Source: Halicephalobus mephisto (Eukaryota; Nematoda; Chromadorea; Rhabditida; Panagrolaimidae). Taken from it: a stretch of 64,000 nucleotides of DNA. How positions within the stretch are numbered: the stretch's first letter is position 1; the number at the start of each line of letters is the position of its first letter. The stretch covers positions 62,001-126,000 of the forward strand of contig SWDT01000010.1 of assembly GCA_009193035.1 (NCBI GenBank). Direction: 5' to 3'. The position numbers and the translations under genes are program-made. Below, one piece after another: positions 1 to 11,400 of the stretch. The notes under the pieces were generated by a model, which had not been told where the DNA came from, did not search any database, and was given only the letters and a program-made list of their open reading frames with translations.

Positions 1-3000
1 AAGCTTTAATTGATATTTGAATTGTTTCTGCCTGTTTCGCTACAGTCCAAAAAAATCCCCTAAAAAAACCCTACAAAGGTCATCCCATACTTCTCCGGAA
101 AAAATGAATCACGAGGAACTGATAAGAAAGTCAGAGAAAAGGATCTAAGTATACTTTGGAATGATTTCCTGACGAAAATATCGAACGATGAAAAATTATA
201 AAAGTAATTAAGGCTATATTAGGATATATAACTAAATACTAATGGATATAGGCATAATGAGGTAAAGTAACTTCCTCTTTTTGCATTTCCGACATGAAAG
301 TAATTGGTAATTTTCGAAAAAAATGATTTCATATGTAGGGATTTTGTTATTTAAGTTAGAATTTACAATAATTAAAGAAGTACTGAGCAGTTTTGATCTT
401 AAGGTAAAATGACGTTATTAACATTCCCCATGGGAAAAATGTTCCAACAACAAAGTTCAATAATACCTAAAACTTTAAAGTTAATGATTTTTGAGACATT
501 ATTCAGGCTTGTCATTGAAATGGTTTTTTCTGGTTTCAGAAATCGACTCCAATAGAATCTTGGATAGTGGTTGGGAAATTCGGGGAATTATAATTTATGA
601 GACATTATTTATGATTCATAGTTTGGTGGTTTTTGTAATTGTAAACTCAGGTTTAATAACAATCTTGGATGATGTGTTAGTATTTGTAAACAGTACACTT
701 TTAATATTCTCTCTAGATTTGTTATTATTTTGCTTTTTCCAGGAATCATTCCGATAGCAATATGCTAGTGTCTTAGAAATTAAATAAATAATAAGTTCTT
801 AAAAACTGTCTAATTTGATTTCTTCGAGACGACAGCTCCAACGGTAACTTTGGATAGTGCCTAGTAATATTCGATTTTCAAATTTTATATATACTATCCA
901 AAATTTGCCATTGGGTTAATTTTATAACTTAAAGAAGGTTGAAAATTCTGGATGGTGTCTGAAAATTTCAACTTCTGAATTTTCCAGATACTATCCAAGA
1001 TTGCATTAGAATCGGTTTCTGAGGACGGTAAAATTGTTTTAACGAAATTTTTGAATAGTTTTCGAAAACTTACAATTTCGTTAATTTCTAAATATTAACT
1101 TTTTTTGGAACTTCCCTTCCACATGTCCTATCAGAAAAATTGGTGACTGTGCTATTTCGAAATTGGGAGTTTGCAAACATTATTTTTATATTTGGTCTTT
1201 TTGTAAATTTATCTATAATCCACCCATTATTGCTTGTTCTTTGGATTTTTCTTATTACTCAGATTATTACCACAACGAGTCTCAACTCCCGGAAACCGGA
1301 ACTCCAACCTGTCCATTTTTGTGCAATTAGTCTGTCGTTTGCGCATTATTCTAATTACAAAACTGACGAACTACATATTGAAGCATTCTGTATAACGAGA
1401 CCTATCACATATTCACTTTACATTATGCCCTTAAGCATTTTTTTTGACTCATTTCGAAAAAATTCCCTTGAAATCCCCTGTTTTTTAATATTCGTTTATT
1501 CCGGAATCACTACAGTACTTTCAGTTTCCGAGGAAAAAAACGTCTTGCGCAAAACGTTCGACCCGCCCTAAAAGATTAAAAGTGAACTATTTTGGCTCGG
1601 CCAAGGATTATTGTTTATTCCGCTGTCAGTCCCCTGTTGCTTAACATATAAGTCGACTATTCGTATTTCCTGATATCCTTCAATGTTTGGAAACTCTTTG
1701 GAAGATACACAAACACCTCTCGGTGGAATCACCAAAAGAGTCTTCGTTTTTCTTTTAAAAAATGTTTATCGTCCCTTGACTTTTGGCCCGGAAATGATAT
1801 TGCTAAAGAAAAACAATCTTCATATACTTGTAATTGAGATTTTAAGACTTTAAAATCTGTTTTATTAGAATGTATAATCACGAGATTTAAAAAACCATCT
1901 CCACTACTAAGATTAGTTTTTATACATTCCGAAATTAAAATTTTTACGCACCATCCACGACTGCTACCAAAGCTGATTTTGCCAAAATTGTTCCGGATAG
2001 TGTCTGGGAAATCTTCGCTTTTCAATTTTCTAGGCATTATCCGAGGTTATCATTAGAGCTGGTTCTGTCGATGAGATGTTCTGGATAGTATCTGGAAAAC
2101 CCTAATTTTTAAATTTTATGGATACTATCCATGATTATATTCGAAACTGTCAAGAAATCGTTGTGAATACTGTCTAAACATCCCTGTCTTCGTTCTAATG
2201 TTGTTGAAGATTGTCATTTTAGATTTTTATAAAATTCCAAAAATCTCTTTAATGTCTGTTTTCGATGATGGCTTAAACTTCCTTGATGTTATCCGTTTCC
2301 ATTAACACGGTTGATTTCTGTTTGTAGCTTCTGACTCTGCTCAGACAAATTTTTATCCGAGACTTTCCACTAATAGCTTTGCACTACCATAAACCTCTTT
2401 CCGGGGGAAAATTCCGGAAGACAATTACAGATTGTAAAATCCTTTTTCTACTTTTGATTTAGGATTTTTCCATAATTAACTTTTCGTTTTTTTCAAGAAT
2501 GTGTCAGATATCATTTTTATTTGTTGAATCATCCAGTGTTCACGTAAAAACCATTTTTAAACACTTCTGGATTATCGGATTTTTACAAAATAATTGTTCC
2601 GATTAATGTTATAATTCACTGTTAGTGCTCACGTTAATTTTAGATATTATCGAAATAATTATTTTAATATTTAAAGATACTACCGGGTTTGTCATTAGGG
2701 GACTGACAAATCCAATGGGCGGGGCTTTCTAGAAAAAGTTACGGAACAGAAAAGAATTTGAAAATTTTTATTGAATCAGTTTTATTCTTCTTTTTCTCTG
2801 AAATCAATTCGATGGTATGATAACATCCAATAAATTTTCCTGTTTTTTGTGGAAGAAGTTATGAATTGCCGTAATTCGCGAATACTAATTTTAAATTTCT
2901 TTGTTAAAATTACATGAAAGTTTTCGAAATCTTCTAGAATCTGAGAAATTTTTTGAACATTTCAGAATTTAATAAAAACTTCTGAAATCTGATTCTGGAG

Positions 3001-3084
3001 ATTTTTAAAGATTCGTGTCGAGATGATTTCGTGATAAAAATAATTTATAATTCCCATAACAGTATGATTTCAAGATTTTTACAG
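1..3084. other. Gene-poor AT-rich stretch with dispersed repeat copies
   Basis: I see no convincing exon here. The longest open frame on + (1140-1571) begins at TTG, is hydrophobic and AT-driven, and has no splice partners, so I did not call it. The stretch holds copies of a repeat with GGATAGT and ACTATCC ends. It may be the upstream part or first intron of the zinc-finger gene, because that gene's first visible exon is open back to a splice acceptor at 3083-3084. Confidence 0.6.
852..2130. repeat. Dispersed ~48-bp repeat with GGATAGT...ACTATCC ends (upstream cluster)
   Basis: Copies lie at 852-899, 950-996, 1995-2042 and 2083-2130. Each is about 47-48 bp, starts GGATAGT(G) or GGATGGT, often continues as TCTGG or TCTGAAAA, and ends ACTATCC or a one-base variant, so the ends are inverted repeats. 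Several copies are followed by a similar spacer of the type AAGATTGCATTAGAA, which suggests a real unit near 90-100 bp. Partial copies occur around 560 and 2165. No reading frame is conserved. Confidence 0.75.
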
Positions 3085-6000
3085 GTCTGGTTTCTAGAAA
3101 AGTTGTAGTTAGGTCAAGAACTGGATTTAATTTTCATCCAAGTGCTGGACCTCGAACAACACCTCAAATGGCGACAGTAGTCGATACCCCTTCATCTTCC
3201 ACAGCGTTTTCTATTTTTTCTCCTTTGGCCGCCATCCAGACCCCTGGAGTATCAGTGATGAGTTCCCCAGCAAGCCTCCCGCCCTTCCTTCCGTCTAGCA
3301 GTCCAACGACGGCTTCATCAAGTGTGTCCTCCATTTCGACCCCGAATTTGATGGGGATCAACAACGGACTAAGTCCTGCCTTCTTTCCAAGTTTCGTCCC
3401 TTACGATACCTGGGTCCGAGTTGTCTACAACGATCCAGAAACTCACAAAACGAAAGGTAACTTTATTAAATTTCAATTGCCCCAAAAAACTCCTCTTTTC
3501 AAGGTGAGAAAATTTCCGAATTGAATATTGGAAAATTAAATTAGGGGAAAATCTGTCTCGTTTGCGGAGCAACATTTTCAGTTGACTCTTTATCCTTTTT
3601 CCTCCTAAGACCAAATTATAATTATTTTTTGTTCCCAAGTATGAATGAAACTAAAAATAATCCTGGATGAAACAAAGGGTTTCTCACTTTTTTTCATTTT
3701 GTAGATTTTTAATTTTTTTTAAATTAGAATCTAATAGAGGATTCCTAAATATTTAAAATTCTTAAGAAAGTTAATTTTGTGAAAAATTCTGAATTTTTCT
3801 AGAATTTCTTAGAAATTTTCAAAATCTAAAAAATTAAAATTCTGTTTTTAGAAAATTTTAAAGATTCGTGTTGAGACAATTCCCAATTTTATTTTTTTAC
3901 AATGTAATTTCGAAATCATTTGAGAATCAAAAGTTTGGAAAGTTTGACAATTTCGCAATAATGTTCATTTTATAATTTTCGAAATTGTTTTATTTCATAA
4001 ATTATAAAAATTCTTAGTTTTCGGAATTTAAGGAAATTTTTCTCTTGCTTACATCGTGCCTCGGTGACATTTCCAAGTTCAGATCAGAATAAAATACAAA
4101 AGTTCCGAAAAAAACAGTAAAACCGGTTTGGCCCAATTTTCGACCTCCAGAAATAAAACGTGTTCATTGAAAAACTCGAACAGCAATTTTTTTGTTCCAT
4201 TAAAGTAAAAATCAAAGTATTTTTGAAAAAAGTCCACAAAAAAGCTGTTTTTGTCTAAAATGTTTGACTCAAATTTCTTGATCGAGGTCAGTTTCCGGAA
4301 CAAAAGTAAAATTTGACAGTCATCTGTTTTTTCTTTTTCATTATCTCGACGAAAATTAAAAATTCGAATATTTTGTTCAAGTTGTTTGAAATTTTTGTTG
4401 AAAAATATTATTTTCCAATTTCTGTAGTGAATAAGTTAGTAGTCGGAAGCCAGGAAGAATTACAGTAATCTTATCTCTATGATTAACTATTTAGTCATCT
4501 TAGTTTTCCTTCAAGAAGACTCTCTAGAACCTGTTTCATGTCTTATTATTCTGCTTAATCCACTTTCAAGTCTAATAAGATTTTCTTAATTTCCCCGAAT
4601 TCATTGCAAAAGTTTGATTTTACTAGAAATCTTAATATCCACACCTGGCTTTCCCGGAACCATGAGTCTCCGCCCCAGGGAATATAAGCCAAAGTCATTC
4701 GTCATGGGCATTAGTACGGTCGTTACTCAGTGTTGTCCTTTCAGAAACAATTTTGCCTGGATTCAGAAGCGTGTTGTCGAAAGCGGGAATTCTCAAAGAA
4801 CAACTAGACATCCAACAAGGAAATCTCTTTGGAATCTGTGCTGTAGACTTGACCATGATTCCCGATGCTGTTGAGAATTTCAAATTACTTCTGGGAATTA
4901 TGAATGGGAATACTTCTCTTGCTGGAATAAAAGGCAATGAAACTGTAAGTTTCTTGGTAAACAATTACAGTATGTCTTCGAAAAAAATTAAAAACATTTC
5001 TTGGTAAAAAATTAAAAATAGTTTTTTTGTAAACAGTTAAAAATAATTTTTATAAAAAAATTACAGTAGGTTTTTTCGTTGAAAAAATTTCAATTTTCAG
5101 TAAAAAAATTACAGTAGTTTTTTTGGTAAAATGTTACCGTAACCTTTAAAATCGATAATTGGATAATTTAATTTCATCAAAATCTTTCATATTTAATTTT
5201 AAGTGAAATTAAAATTATTTAATAATAAAATAATTCCAGGTATTCACTTTAGCAAAATTGCTAAAATATCCGGACACAGAAGACTCCCTCAGGCAACCTT
5301 CTCCAACCCGAGTTTTTCAACGAGATATTCCCAGCGCTGGTTTTCCCCAGAATCAACTTTATAACTGTGAGTTTCTTTTACTTTGTATAAAAATTGGAAT
5401 TGATTAATATTTAGTGTATGCACAGTACTTTGTACAAAACCAGTTATCTGCAAATTCTCCGACCAATCCGTTTTCAACCTTCTCTGCCTTGCAATCTTCG
5501 ATTACGGGTTCTACTGGAGCTGGTGAAGTGAGCAATACTGCGAGTGATCGGTAGGTTTATTTTTTATAAAAAATTAATTTAAAAAATGTAATGTATTAAA
5601 AATACAATATATTAAAAACGTTTCGAAATTTAGTTTATTAAAAATTTTCAATTTCAAAAGTGCAATTTATTAAAAATTTCTAATCTTGAAAGTATCATTT
5701 ACTCAAATGTCTTCTGTATCTCGGTTGGAAGTATTCTCCTAATTTCGCGTTTAGAGCCTTGGTAAACTTAAATTATTTTAGTTAAATAATTTTTTGAGTG
5801 TATCAAGAAAACTTTTTCGATTTAAGATTTAACTAGGGTTTGTTTGTTCCCTTTATCTAGACGAATTAGTTTCTCCATGTTTACTGTTTACCTGCCACTT
5901 GTTGTGTTCAAATAAGCCTCGTCTTTGGCGTCACTAGCTTTATTTTTTCGTTGAAACCAAAGTCCAGTGGTCATCTAGCTCTAATCCCCGGATCTGCCAC

Positions 6001-7544
6001 GTGGATGACGTAAAAGATTTCGGAAATGCTTTATATCAAACTATTTGTAAACTACGTCACTTCCCCTACGGACTTCTGTAAACAAAGATACGTCCATGGG
6101 TGAAAAGGTCAATTCTAATCCAGTGTTTAATTGTAGCGAATCCACCGAGTCAGAAGAAAAGGGAAGGATTGGGAGTTAATCGCCTTTGGCACTAGTATTA
6201 ACTATAAATTTTTCCAGGTCGCCCACGTCCTCCGTGAATACCAGTGCGAATCCAGTGTCTCCTGATGCAGATATCAATGAACGGCTAATTGTCTCCAATG
6301 ATAAAGAGGGATGGTGTCGCAACAAGAAATACATTGAAAATGTCCCCAATGGGTACAGATGCACTGTTTGTAGAAAGGTGTACGGTAGATACAACTCTGT
6401 TTCTTATCACGTGACTATCTACCATCGGAACCCACCTATCAGATGTGGGGTCGAGGGATGCCCCTTCACAACGAGAGAAGCCAGATATATCCACTTCCAT
6501 AAATATTATAGACACGGCATCAAGTTGCCCGACAGTATCGATTTGGGTGAGTGAAGAGGAAAGCAGCTATAGTTGCAGAGCTGGATAGTGACTGCGAAAT
6601 TCAAAAATCTGGAACTTTTGGACACTATCCGAAGAGAGTTTCTGAGATAATCATCCAATATCAACTACGGATAGTGTCTGGAAAATTCAGATTTCCTACT
6701 TTCCTAATTACTATCCAACATTGTTGTTGGAACTGATTTTAAAGTAAAAACTTTTCCAACGTCAATCCCAGACAGTGTCTAAAAAATCACATTTTTTGAA
6801 TTCCTTTGGTACTATCCAAATTGCTATTAGATCTACTGGGACTGTTTCCATCGCCACTCTAATCCTTATTCTCTTTCAGCTTCTCGAAAATGTCCTTTCT
6901 GTCGTCACATTTCCAAATCTCCAGCGATGTTAGAGAAACATATATGTCGTCATGGTAAGTTTCTTTGTAGTATTTTTTAAAATTTACTTTTGATAAACTT
7001 GCTTTTAGTCCAAGACTGCCTCAAGAACGGGAATCAATACAGCTGCCTCAAATGCAACTTTGACACTCCTGATCACAAGACCATGTTTGAACATTTGAGA
7101 CTCCATCAACGACAAGCAGTGGAGGAAGAGATTGGAGCTGCGAAAGCAGAAGATCCCGCTTCAAGCCTGAATTTGAAGAAAAGTCCGCCCAGCAGCCCTG
7201 GAAACAGTACTTCTGAAGCCAAGGTTAAATGTGGGTTCTGCAATCATTCCGCAGACACCTTGGCAGAAATTCAACAACACAAGATTCTGGCCCATGGAAC
7301 GGGGGCAAACAACCAACTCGCTCTTCAGCTAGCTTGGCAGCAGTTTCTTCTGAATGGAAATGCACCCATTAACACTGTCCTTGGCCTTCCAAGCGGAGTT
7401 AACAGTCTGGTCAAAGAAGAGACTTCAGACAAGGCTGACATTGAGTCCACCGACGATGAAACCGGATCCCAAACCCCACTGTCTTTAATCGGGTCCATTT
7501 CCCGACCCAGGGGCAACTCCACTAGCTCCAACTCCACTCTTTAA
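3085..7544 (+). CDS. C2H2 zinc-finger protein, five fingers; 5' end uncertain
   Basis: Exons by phase: 3085-3456, 4745-4944, 5240-5366, 5415-5550, 6218-6546, 6880-6954, 7009-7544. From the ATG at 3168 the product is 563 aa. The frame is open for 27 more codons back to a TTTTTACAG acceptor ending at 3084, so the true start may be further upstream. The N-terminal third is Ser/Thr/Pro-rich, followed by a helical segment (around LPGFRSVLSKAGILKEQ) that I do not recognise. Five Cys2-His2-like units follow: CTVC...H-H, CGVEGC...H-H, CPFC...H-H, CLKC...H-H and CGFC...H-H. The tail is rich in Ser, Thr and acidic residues. Probably a nuclear DNA-binding regulator; target and orthologue not identified. 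The exon 5/6 intron carries three ACTATCC-type repeats. Confidence 0.8.
6003..6062. promoter_or_regulatory. Inverted TGACGTA / TACGTCA pair in intron
   Basis: Within the intron before the first finger exon, TGACGTAA near 6007 and TACGTCAC near 6055 form an inverted pair of CRE/bZIP-like half sites about 45 bp apart. They sit in a locally more GC-rich block that also contains CCACGTGG-like sequence. This could be an internal promoter or enhancer for a shorter isoform. It is a motif match only. Confidence 0.3.
6593..6817. repeat. GGATAGT...ACTATCC repeats inside the zinc-finger gene
   Basis: Three adjacent copies lie at 6593-6630 (shortened), 6669-6716 and 6770-6817 (left end diverged to GACAGTGT). 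They belong to the family seen at 852-2130, including the spacer of the type ATTGCTATTAGA. They occupy most of the intron between exons ending 6546 and starting 6880. Confidence 0.75.
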
Positions 7545-8443
7545 TTCTTCAGATAATTAGTCGAGCATGACCTCCAATTATTTTTGCTTTTTCGTGCTAG
7601 GAACCATCCTTCACTGCGGATCTCCTAATCTGCACAGGTAATTTCTCGCTTTTCTCTGCTTTTCTTGCCAGAAAACTCAATTTACTGATATAATGTTAGG
7701 GAATATACCTGGAAAATTGTACATGAGGTAAGTACCTCCATTTCCAAAAATTTGTCTTACCCATATTCGAGAATTTATTACAATTTCTTTCTCTTGTAAT
7801 TTTATTGTAAAATTGATTTGATTGTTAATTAGAGGAATTCCAAGGATATAAATAAATTAAATAAAGGGTAAAAAGATTAAATCATAGCAGTTGGAGAAAA
7901 TGAAGAAATTGTGTTATAGAAAAGAGTGCAAATGAATTTTATTATAAAATTATCTCCACATGAATTCCTAGAAATCAGAACTCGAGGTTACAAATGGTTT
8001 CAGAAGCTTTCTACTAGAGTCCAGGGGATTCTGAAAATCTACAAAATTCTGGACAGCTCTAAAATTTGCATGAAATTCTGGAAAACTGCAGAACTTTTGA
8101 GTATATTTTAAATCTTCATGATTCTCAAAGTTTTTAGAACCTTCAATTGGTCTGGAGAAGATTCTAAAAGCTTCTACAGGATTTCAGTGAAATAGGAGAA
8201 AATCACAACGAACCCGTTTTTGACGTTCTGTGGTCAATGACAATATGCGGGTTTTTTTTTTGTGAGAGCTGGGGCAATTTTCGTTGATTCTGTTTATTGT
8301 TAGTTTTTTCGCTGTTTGTTATTCTATTCCTTTTCACCTGTTTTCCTGTACTTGTTGCATTGCTCAAAACTAATTCTATATACCTCAATTTTTGTTTTTT
8401 ATATATAAAGTTACTTTTTGAATGCACCAAGTACCTCTTCCAC
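7545..8443. other. Intergenic, zinc-finger 3' region and atm-1 upstream region
   Basis: This holds the 3' UTR of the zinc-finger gene, with AATAAA-like signals around 7850-7862, followed by AT-rich sequence. No further coding exon or RNA gene is evident. A pyrimidine-rich block at 8280-8400 precedes the atm-1 ATG. Confidence 0.6.
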
Positions 8444-11400
8444 ATGTCCGTCGTTGATCTCAAGGATATTCTTGAGTGTCTTGGTAATGATGCTTATAAG
8501 AAAGTTGGCAAAAAATACGTAAGTTTGATGTGTGGAAATATTATTTAAAAGTTTGTTTCAGGTAGAGGTCGAGAGAGCTAATTTGTTGTTCAGTACCCCT
8601 GAGATCCAAAATGATCTAGTTAACGATGAGGAAGCTTGGCCTGAGGCATTCCGTCATATCTCTGTAGCTGTTGAGATCGAGTGTGATGAGAATGTTGCCA
8701 GACAAGCCGAGAAAAAGAAATCAACGAGTTTCAAACACCAGGTTTTCCATTTATATAAGAACATGATCAACACCCAACTCACAGGTTTGGTTTTGCTTTT
8801 CATTTTCATATAACCACATTATTCTTTAGTTCTCACAGAATCAGTGGATCTTGATTGTCTCATTAAAGGACTGCTATTGTGTCTTCAGAAGAACACTGCT
8901 TTGAAAGCTCTTGATGCCGCTTCAACAGATACCTGGATCACCACTCTCGAACTTATTTCTGATATTCTCAAAGTATATCCTCCTTCCGATCTCTCTTATT
9001 TCAATTTGAAGACACTGTGGAATAACTGCATTGATTACCTACAAGATGCCGTCAAAAACCAAGGTCAGAAATTTGAAAGAGCGAAGTTGGCTGACATCCT
9101 TGCAAAAGTGGCTCTGAATCTCCACTCCACTCATTACTTTTCCCAAATGGCTAAAGTCATTAAAAAAGTCGGTGGGCTTGTGAAAGATTTCAAGTGGAGT
9201 CTCAAAGATCCAGCCAAAACTGCTTTGTTGATAATTGTGAATGCGATTGTTGAACACAATGCCGATCGTTACAGAGAATTGTTGCTGGAGACATTCACTT
9301 CTCTGGCGGAAGAACGGATAAGAGACCTTGAGATTACCAATAGCTATGAGAGGATCCAATTGTCGAATGTGAGTCCAATAAAGCAAGAGAAGATTCTTGA
9401 CGGAGAGGAAGAAATGTCTTATTCCGTAAGTTCATTTTTTCGGTGTATCAAAAATAATGACTTCATTTAGAAAGCTTTATATAGCTTTACTGAGTATATC
9501 TTTGTGTTGGCCTGTCCTGATTGTGAACTCCTGGATATTGATCAAGTGTCATTCTATCTCAATCAATGCAGTGAATTCCTTTTTCAACAACTAGATGAAA
9601 GAATTCGACGATGTATGAATAATCGGAAGAATTTTGTTTTACCAAAATCAAAAATTCGTCTGTTGGCCAGAGTTGCTCTTCTCCATCACTTGCATGAAAA
9701 AGTGGTTTCTCAAGATTCTTATTCACCTTCAGCTAAAAGGAAAAAGGGGATCTCATTCTTGATGGAATTTGCGAATACGGCACGTTATGCTCATCTTCAG
9801 ATTCTGGAAGAAGTGCTGATTCGATGGAGTCATAGATTAGATGACGATGATTTGGATTCCATTGCTGGTGCTTTGGCTGAATTGGATAAAAAGGCTCTAA
9901 AGAAGGATGAGAAACTAGAACTCTACATGAGAACAATGGCAGTTTTATTGGAAAAGAAACGTAATTTGAGAAAAGAAATCTATGACGAATTATGGAATTA
10001 TGCGTTATCGTTGATCCAAATGCCTTCGACCCATGACGCTGCTTGTAACTTGTTATGTTCTGTTTTGCCGTATTATATAGAAGTCTTGTCCACGAAACCG
10101 TTCCACGTTATGCGAGCGATTTCTTTTCAACTTGCTCAGCTGTCTTTTTATCGAGAAAGCACCATCAGACTTCTTCATGCTATGTTGCAGTTCTTTGAGT
10201 TTGATGAACGAGCGGTCTTCAGAGTTGACAGAAGAACGTCGGATGATTGGACTTTTAGAACCCAAGTGTTGGGGACGGTTTTGGAATTTGCCGAAGCCGA
10301 TCCTGAAGTTGTTTTTGAACTGGTCAAAGCTATTTTGGTCTATCATCCGAAGCAAATCCCTCTAAAACCTTCTACAAGCAAATTGGAAATATGTCTGTTT
10401 GAGCCCATTTTGGTGGAACAATATTGTTCTAAATTTCCACCAACAGACGTTGTTGTGAATCAATGCAATATTGCAGAAGAATGTATTTCTATCCTTATTC
10501 CTAGATTTGTGGATTTTGTCAATGAATACTGGGAAGAAAATGTTGAAAACTTTGATAGACGAGTATTCTTGTGGAAGATGTGTCTTTTGGCTTCGGAAAC
10601 TTTATCGAATTCTGATATATTTGGTCAACTTCTTGAAGCTTACGAAATTCAGATTATTGAAGAGTTGGATGAAGCAGATGAAGTTATGAAGTTAAGGATC
10701 TTAGAAAATCTTAATGTCGGATCTCTTTGGGTCCAAGCTAGGAGGAATCTAAAAAGAGCCATTGAAGATCTTACTGATGAAGGGATAAATATCTGTTGGA
10801 AATTCAGAATATTTTGGGACTTTAATGTACCTTTGAGTGTGAGTAATTTTTCAAAGTTTACTTATAATAAGATTGTTTTCAGAGAGATATAATTGCTGAT
10901 TCAAAAATCTTGAAAAGTAAACATATTGATCAATTGTTTTTGGATAATTTGGAAAAACTGTCAGTTGAAGATTTGCTTATGATTATGACTAAATTTGGTC
11001 CTTCTTTGAAACCGGATACGAATTTGAAAATAATTCAACAGACGTTGTGAGTTTGGATTGTTTTACTTTTTGATAAACCCTCATTTTCAGACTTGAGATT
11101 AGTAACGATTATCAGTTCTCTTCAATTCCAGACGTTACTCAAGCTTACAAAGAGCGATTTGCCTATACAGTTTTCCAATTTATTAATCTTCGTTTGATTG
11201 ATTTTTTGGCTATTCGAGATCAACTCCTTTCTTGTCTCAATAATCCTGGTTTTGGACTTGCTAAGATCCCACTTCAATTTGTCGATGATACATACTTGAC
11301 CAATGTTCTTGATGAAGCTGACAAGTACGTTTTCTGCAGGGTCTTCCAAGCTGCTTTAAATGATTTCAAAGATCGATTTGTCCCTGAACCGATACTAAAG

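Noticed and set aside
1140..1571. 143-codon + frame with hydrophobic content
   Set aside because: Starts at TTG, no splice partners or family match; typical of AT-rich random sequence.
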